24,921 nt of DNA from JAJCYE01 sp036260105. Lineage in GTDB: Bacteria > Actinomycetota > CADDZG01 > JAHWKV01. The stretch spans positions 1 to 24,921 of the forward strand of contig DATAAN010000030.1 in the NCBI GenBank assembly GCA_036260105.1. The letters are read 5' to 3'. The notes under the pieces are model-generated. The model saw only the letters and a list, made by a program, of their open reading frames with translations, did no database searches and was not told where the DNA came from. A program made the translations under genes and the position numbers. The first letter of the stretch is position 1; each line of letters opens with the position of its first letter. Shown here piece after piece: positions 22,361 to 24,921 of this stretch.

Positions 22361-22792
22361 TCAGTGGGCGGAGGAGGCTGCCCGCGAAGCGGCGGCGTCG
22401 CTTGCGGGCTCCGGAGGAGTCGTCGTGCCGACGAGGACTACACCGGCGACTATCAGGAACACGCCGAACCAGCGCATCGCAGGCACGTGCTCTTTCAGGA
22501 CGAACCTGCCGAACAGCGGGAGCAGGACGTAGGTTATGCCGACGAATGGGTAGGCGAAGCTGAGAGGCACCCGGGAGAGCACGATCAGCCAGCTGACCGC
22601 CGACACCACGAACAGGACCAGCCCGACGATCACCTGCCAGGTGCGGGCCACCTGGAGCAGCAGCTGGAAGGGCTGGCTCAGACGCTCCGTGCCGAGGTAG
22701 CCAACGCGGGCCATGCCGGTTTTTAGGGTGAGCTGGCCGGCGGTTGCGAGGAACACCGAGAACAGCACAAGGCCGATCGTCTTCAGTGACAT
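22361..22792 (-). CDS. Four-TM EamA/ArnE-like membrane protein
   Basis: This 143-residue protein has four hydrophobic helices at about 4-24, 51-74, 77-98 and 106-124, then a short Ala/Ser tail. Short four-helix members of the drug/metabolite transporter superfamily include SMR pumps and the ArnE/ArnF subunits that flip undecaprenyl-phosphate aminosugars. The VPLSFAYPFVGITYVLLPL stretch resembles that superfamily. Its place between rmlA and rmd makes a role in moving a lipid-linked or nucleotide sugar product across the membrane likely, but this is inference. An AGGA lies about 9 nt before the ATG. A single copy would need to form a homodimer. Confidence 0.75.
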   Translation of the reverse strand: MSLKTIGLVLFSVFLATAGQLTLKTGMARVGYLGTERLSQPFQLLLQVARTWQVIVGLVLFVVSAVSWLIVLSRVPLSFAYPFVGITYVLLPLFGRFVLKEHVPAMRWFGVFLIVAGVVLVGTTTPPEPASDAAASRAASSAH

Positions 22793-22817
22793 TCGGAAAT
22801 CCTAGCCGCTGCAGCGA

Positions 22818-23555
22818 TCAACGGTGGAAGGTGACGCCCTTTTCCAGCGCCACGAGGATCGACGCCTTGAGCTTGCTGGCCGGCGTTCCGGCGTCCGTCC
22901 ACCATCCCCGGAGGACGTCGTAGCTCATGGTCCCCTCCTCGACGTAGAGGTTGTTAAGGTCGGTGACCTCCAGCTCTCCACGGGCGGACGGGGTGAGGGT
23001 GCCGATGAGATCGAAGACCCGGTCGTCGTACATGTAGCAGCCGGTGACGATGAGCCCGCTCTTGGGGTTGGCCGGCTTCTCCTCGATCCCGATGATCTTG
23101 CCGTCGCGCACCTCGGCGACGCCGAAGCGCAGGGCATCGTCCAGCGAAACCTGCTTGAGCAGGATCTTGGCGCCCTTGCCCTGATCCCGGAAGCTCTCCA
23201 CGTAGGGCGTGAGGTCGTCCTGAAAGATGTTGTCGCCGAGGACCACCATGACCTCCTGTCCTGCCGCCATCGGCGCCGCCTGGAGCAGGGCTTCCGCGAT
23301 GCCTCCGGCTCCCTCCTGGTCGGCGTACTGTAGCGAGACGCCCAGCTCCGAGCCGTCGCCCAGAAGGGTGCGGAACTGCTCGACCGCCTCGGTGATGCTG
23401 ACGAGGACGATGTCGGTGATGCCGGCGTTGGCCAGCGAGCGGATCGGGTAGTAGACCATCGGCTCGTCGAACACGTCGAGCATGTGCTTGTTGACGACCC
23501 GGGTTACCGGATGGAAGCGGGTCCCGTAGCCTCCGGCCAGGACGACGCCCTTCAA
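22818..23555 (-). CDS. rmlA: Glucose-1-phosphate thymidylyltransferase, short form
   Basis: This 245-residue nucleotidyltransferase starts at TTG 23553-23555, overlapping the rmlD stop (TTGA) with AAGGAG about 11 nt upstream. The N-terminal signature is LAGGYGTRFHPVTRVVNKHM (6-25), followed by EPMVYYPI (31-38) and the metal-binding LGDNIF (106-111). VVLAGG begins at residue 4, as expected. It would couple glucose-1-P and dTTP to make dTDP-glucose. The protein is about 45 residues shorter than the usual RmlA and lacks the C-terminal helical tail. The substrate pocket segment QEGAGGIAEAL differs from the common QPxPxGLAQA. Context with rmlC and rmlD supports the role; another sugar-1-phosphate is possible. 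Confidence 0.85.
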   Translation of the reverse strand: MKGVVLAGGYGTRFHPVTRVVNKHMLDVFDEPMVYYPIRSLANAGITDIVLVSITEAVEQFRTLLGDGSELGVSLQYADQEGAGGIAEALLQAAPMAAGQEVMVVLGDNIFQDDLTPYVESFRDQGKGAKILLKQVSLDDALRFGVAEVRDGKIIGIEEKPANPKSGLIVTGCYMYDDRVFDLIGTLTPSARGELEVTDLNNLYVEEGTMSYDVLRGWWTDAGTPASKLKASILVALEKGVTFHR

Positions 23556-24400
23556 GAAACGACCAACTCCTTCACGTACTCGGCGACCGCCTCTGACCAC
23601 GGGCGGAGCGCCACGCCCTGCCGGCGGGCCTTGGAGCAGTCGAGCTCGCTGTTCGCCGGGCGCGGGGCCACCGGCCCTTGCTTGCCTGCATAGTACTGTG
23701 CCGTCGTAACCCGACGCACCCGCGCCGAAAGCCCGGCCGCCTCGATGGCCGCCTCTGCGACGTCCGCCCAGGTAGCGGCCTCGCCGCCTCCGGACAGGTG
23801 GAAGACGCCGGTACAGCCGGCCTCCACCAGTGCGATCGAGCCCTCTGCCAGATCGGGGGCGTAGGTCGGCCGGCCTCGCTGGTCGTCGACGACCGTCAGC
23901 TCCGGGTGCTTGGCCGCCGCGCCGAGGATCGACCGGACGAAGTTGTGACCCTGGCCGAACACCCAGGACGTGCGGATCACGAGGCACCGGCAACCGGCGG
24001 CGAGCGCCGCCAGCTCACCCTCGAGCTTGGTGCGGCCGTAGACCGACAGCGGCCCGGTGCGGTCCTCCTCCGAGTAAGGGCGGGAGGCGTCGCCGGGGAA
24101 GACGTAGTCGGTGGAGTACTGGACCAGGAGGGTCCCGTGCCGGGCTGCGGCCGCCGCCAGGTTCGCCACCGCATCGACGTTGACCCGCCGGGCGGCGTCC
24201 GGCTCGACCTCGGCGCGGTCGACGGCGGTGTAGGCGGCCGTGTTGTAGACGACGTCGGGTGGCCGCCGGTCGAATGACCGTTCCACAGCCGCCGAGTCGG
24301 CGATGTCGAGCTCCGCCCGGTCCACCACCTGCGCCTCGGGCAGGAGGGCGGCAAATGCGCGGCCGAGCTGGCCTGCGCCCCCGGTTACGAGGATGCGCAC
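23552..24400 (-). CDS. rmlD: dTDP-4-dehydrorhamnose reductase
   Basis: This 282-residue SDR-family protein makes dTDP-L-rhamnose in the last step of the pathway. It has TGGAGQLGRAF at 6-16, YNTAAYTAVDRAE at 52-64, STDYVFPG at 96-103, and Tyr121/Lys125 in VYGRTK, all RmlD hallmarks. The start is GTG 24398-24400, one base after the rmlC TAG (TAGcGTG). The gene overlaps rmlA by TTGA. In M. tuberculosis rmlD (Rv3266c) is also close to this conserved block. The enzyme is cytoplasmic and NADPH-dependent in the family. Confidence 0.95.
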   Translation of the reverse strand: MRILVTGGAGQLGRAFAALLPEAQVVDRAELDIADSAAVERSFDRRPPDVVYNTAAYTAVDRAEVEPDAARRVNVDAVANLAAAAARHGTLLVQYSTDYVFPGDASRPYSEEDRTGPLSVYGRTKLEGELAALAAGCRCLVIRTSWVFGQGHNFVRSILGAAAKHPELTVVDDQRGRPTYAPDLAEGSIALVEAGCTGVFHLSGGGEAATWADVAEAAIEAAGLSARVRRVTTAQYYAGKQGPVAPRPANSELDCSKARRQGVALRPWSEAVAEYVKELVVS

Positions 24401-24401
24401 G

Positions 24402-24920
24402 CTAGACGAGGCTGATGGCGTCCCACTCCAGCTTGGGGTTGGACTGGTCGCGTCCCGAGAGGACCGGGTTGGTGTTGCGCCACGGGGCGTTGAGGGTGGG
24501 GTCGTCCCACGCCACGCCGAACTCGTCGGTCGAGTCGTAGTAGCTGGTCACCCAGTAGATGAGGTCCACGTCGGTGACCGCCAGGAAGCCGTGGGCGACG
24601 CCGGGCGGGATGTAGAGCACCTTCGGCTCGCCGCCGATGAGGTCGACCGATGCCACCGCCGGCGAGTCGGTGGGCGTGCGCAGGTCGGCCAGCATCGCCT
24701 GGGCGTGCCCGTTCAGGACGTACCAGGCGTCGGACTGGCGCTTGTGCCAGTGGAGCCCCCGCAGGACGCCCTCTGCGGAGCGGGAGTGGTTCGCCTGCAC
24801 GAACTTCACGCCGAGCAGGTCCTCCCGAAAGATCTCCATGAAGGAGCCCCTGGAGTCGGCGTGGACCTGCGGGTAGAAAAGCCATGCCCCGGGGATTCCC
24901 TCTACCTGCTCGGACCTCAC
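24402..24920 (-). CDS. rmlC: dTDP-4-dehydrorhamnose 3,5-epimerase
   Basis: This 172-residue cupin protein has the order expected for RmlC: DSRGSFMEIFRED at 22-34, GVLRGLHWH at 51-59 with the catalytic-type His57, PPGVAHGFL at 105-113, and YYD at 127-129 where the catalytic tyrosine lies, then WDDPTL. The GTG at 24918-24920 places the N-terminus as in relatives, but only one base of upstream sequence is visible, so a longer start cannot be checked. GLHWHK replaces the commoner GLHYQ, a difference seen in some related NDP-sugar epimerases. It is the first gene of the operon in this window. The partner rmlB is not seen and may lie upstream. Confidence 0.92.
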   Translation of the reverse strand: MRSEQVEGIPGAWLFYPQVHADSRGSFMEIFREDLLGVKFVQANHSRSAEGVLRGLHWHKRQSDAWYVLNGHAQAMLADLRTPTDSPAVASVDLIGGEPKVLYIPPGVAHGFLAVTDVDLIYWVTSYYDSTDEFGVAWDDPTLNAPWRNTNPVLSGRDQSNPKLEWDAISLV

Positions 24921-24921
24921 G

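Noticed and set aside
23556..23993. N-terminal extension of rmlA
   Set aside because: The frame is open but reads rmlD out of frame. The GG-x-GTR motif must lie near the N-terminus, which fits the TTG at 23555.

Overview
The window is GC-rich, densely coded and free of tRNA, rRNA, CRISPR or insertion sequences. Gene content points to an actinomycetote (high-GC Gram-positive), probably outside the mycobacteria and streptomycetes: it has WhiB, DUF3499, DUF5719, a one-chain FbiC and an F420 cluster. The order ahcY, PGI/PMI, Trm112-like, manB, whiB, DUF3499, zincin, cofD, cofE, then rhamnose genes follows, from memory, the Mycobacterium tuberculosis Rv3248c-Rv3266c neighbourhood. This looks like a retained ancestral block rather than a recently acquired island.

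Layout. Positions 1-192 hold the end of S-adenosylhomocysteinase (+). Positions 205-2806 are a minus-strand operon (manB, Trm112-like, bifunctional phosphoglucose/phosphomannose isomerase) that makes mannose-1-phosphate. Positions 2984-5707 hold whiB (+), a DUF6788-like Cys-rich protein, DUF3499, an anchored protein with two Ig-like repeats, and a small zinc-ribbon protein. Positions 5761-10131 are envelope genes: a PDZ-TPR lipoprotein, a second lipoprotein, an L,D-transpeptidase and a small zincin. Positions 10133-14691 hold a 1056-residue membrane glycosyltransferase translationally coupled to a DUF5719 protein. Positions 14785-16290 encode a coiled-coil protein. Positions 16347-20411 carry F420 biosynthesis (fbiC divergent from cofD-cofE). 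Positions 20408-24920 are a six-gene minus-strand sugar-nucleotide operon: rmlC, rmlD, rmlA, a 4-TM EamA-like protein, an RMD-like reductase and GDP-mannose 4,6-dehydratase.

How it fits together. PGI/PMI and ManB supply mannose-1-phosphate. GMD and the RMD-like reductase would convert GDP-mannose to a GDP-6-deoxyhexose, probably GDP-D-rhamnose. RmlA, RmlC and RmlD make dTDP-L-rhamnose, although rmlB is not in the window. The large glycosyltransferase and the EamA-like protein are candidates for using or exporting such sugars in a cell-surface glycan.

The most unusual signal is in the 289-bp gap 4052-4340. On the minus strand a good sigma70-type promoter fires directly into a roughly 100-nt sequence. 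It has a perfect 9-bp closing stem, a possible 7-bp pseudoknot and an intrinsic terminator, so it looks like a small structured RNA or attenuator that I cannot assign to a known family. Other points are a shared divergent promoter for the F420 genes, an apparent ATC or leaderless TTG start for cofD, and a recurring leaderless-start architecture.
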